Of a DNA stretch of 64,000 bases, positions 63,600 through 64,000 are shown in pieces. Made by a program: the position numbers and the translations under genes. Origin of the DNA: Pseudodesulfovibrio indicus. GTDB taxonomy: Bacteria; Desulfobacterota; Desulfovibrionia; Desulfovibrionales; Desulfovibrionaceae. A model generated the notes under the pieces. The model was given only the letters and a program-made list of their open reading frames with translations. It did not search any database and had not been told where the DNA came from. Position 1 is the first letter of the stretch. Every line of letters begins with the position of its first letter. The DNA lies in assembly GCF_001563225.1 (NCBI RefSeq), contig NZ_CP014206.1, positions 868,001 through 932,000 on the forward strand, in the 5' to 3' direction.

Positions 63600-64000
63600 A
63601 ATCATCCTGGTTTTCGACTCTGATTTCAGCTAGTTATGCAGATCCTGAAATGCGCCCGACAGTCTGTTATTCAGTGAGTGGCTGTAGCAACTGCTGGGCA
63701 ATTATGTAGCAAGTTATGTAGCAAGTTTCAAGAGGGCAGATGCTTCACCCCTGCCCTACTCACTTCCCAGAAATAGGCTTTGAGAGTGATGAACTCTCCG
63801 CCACAAACACACTGCAAATTCGTTAATATTCTCAGCGCGGCGGGTGAGAAGGTGGGATACTCGTAATGCGAACAGCCACAACGGGTGATTCTATGGAGGA
63901 AAGTGACCGTTATTACGAGTTAATAGTGAAAATTTGGAAAACTTCCCAGAGATGTTGAACGTACCCAATCTTCCCCAGATGTGTCCCATTATGCAGAAAG
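63600..64000. other. start of a probable integrated element
   Basis: No gene can be supported in this stretch. It holds a 12-bp direct repeat TTATGTAGCAAG (63702-63713 and 63714-63725) with a partial third copy (TGTAGCAA at 63683-63690), like integrase arm sites, and a 9-bp inverted pair ACTCGTAAT (63859-63867) / ATTACGAGT (63912-63920). Composition is lower in GC than the genes to the left. Confidence 0.55.

Noticed and set aside
63543..63640. Complete tRNA-Ser gene
   Set aside because: No 5' acceptor strand, D arm or 5' anticodon stem can be found to pair with the 3' half.
63893..63958. Short ORF near the window end starting at ATG 63893
   Set aside because: It is only about 21 codons and has no family support.

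Overview
The window is GC-rich chromosomal DNA from a sulfate-reducing bacterium of the Desulfovibrio/Pseudodesulfovibrio type (Desulfobacterota). The strongest evidence is the complete dissimilatory sulfate reduction block at 34.9-45.0 kb: sat faces away from aprB-aprA, followed by qmoA-qmoB-qmoC and a qmoD-like gene. Sat activates sulfate to APS, AprBA reduces APS to sulfite, and the Qmo complex links the quinone pool to AprBA. A cytochrome bd oxidase (cydAB), an ATP-dependent phosphofructokinase and a fused EPSP-synthase-like gene fit the same lineage.

Layout. 0-0.3 kb: a small zinc-ribbon-like protein with a strong terminator. 0.6-5.8 kb: a podovirus-style tail cassette (nozzle-like protein, internal protein, T7-type fibre, second fibre, tail assembly chaperone) ending at a terminator. 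5.9-10.1 kb: a leftward run of cupin, slyX, an EamA transporter, an RNA methyltransferase and a frameshifted membrane protein. 10.4-17.1 kb: a lipoprotein, umuDC with paired operators (umuC lacks its C-terminus through a one-base frameshift), cydAB and pfk. 17.3-20.2 kb: htpX, degP and a methyltransferase that may use an AUC start. 20.4-22.9 kb: an Rhs locus with an early nonsense codon, a small membrane gene, and a detached second Rhs tip with its own small membrane gene. 23.3-29.4 kb: aroA-like, a small coiled-coil gene, aconitase and a PpiD-like foldase, leftward. 29.7-34.6 kb: a glycine-zipper lipoprotein, an 893-aa CheW-domain protein, a second EamA transporter and a TPR protein. 34.9-45.0 kb: sulfate reduction. 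45.6-52.6 kb: a hypothetical gene, an SDR dehydrogenase and a livGKHMF amino-acid ABC transporter. 53.3-57.7 kb: a hypothetical gene, a universal stress protein, then hisC-cmk-serS. 57.7-59.7 kb: no gene, but four tandem units of about 314 bp. 59.7-63.3 kb: rimO, a PAS histidine kinase and rdgB. 63.4-64.0 kb: a large hairpin, then the 3' half of a tRNA-Ser(GGA), which looks like the left attachment site of an integrated element extending beyond the window.

The most unusual content is non-coding. Intergenic DNA carries at least two dispersed hairpin families whose arms differ between copies yet stay complementary, a roughly 400-bp element present twice in inverted orientation around usp-hisC-cmk-serS, and the 4 x 314 bp array, whose units alternate A-B-A-B and each fold into nested stems. 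These, the modular Rhs locus and the tRNA-Ser attachment site are the best places to look for undescribed biology. All family assignments were made by reading motifs; no database search was run.
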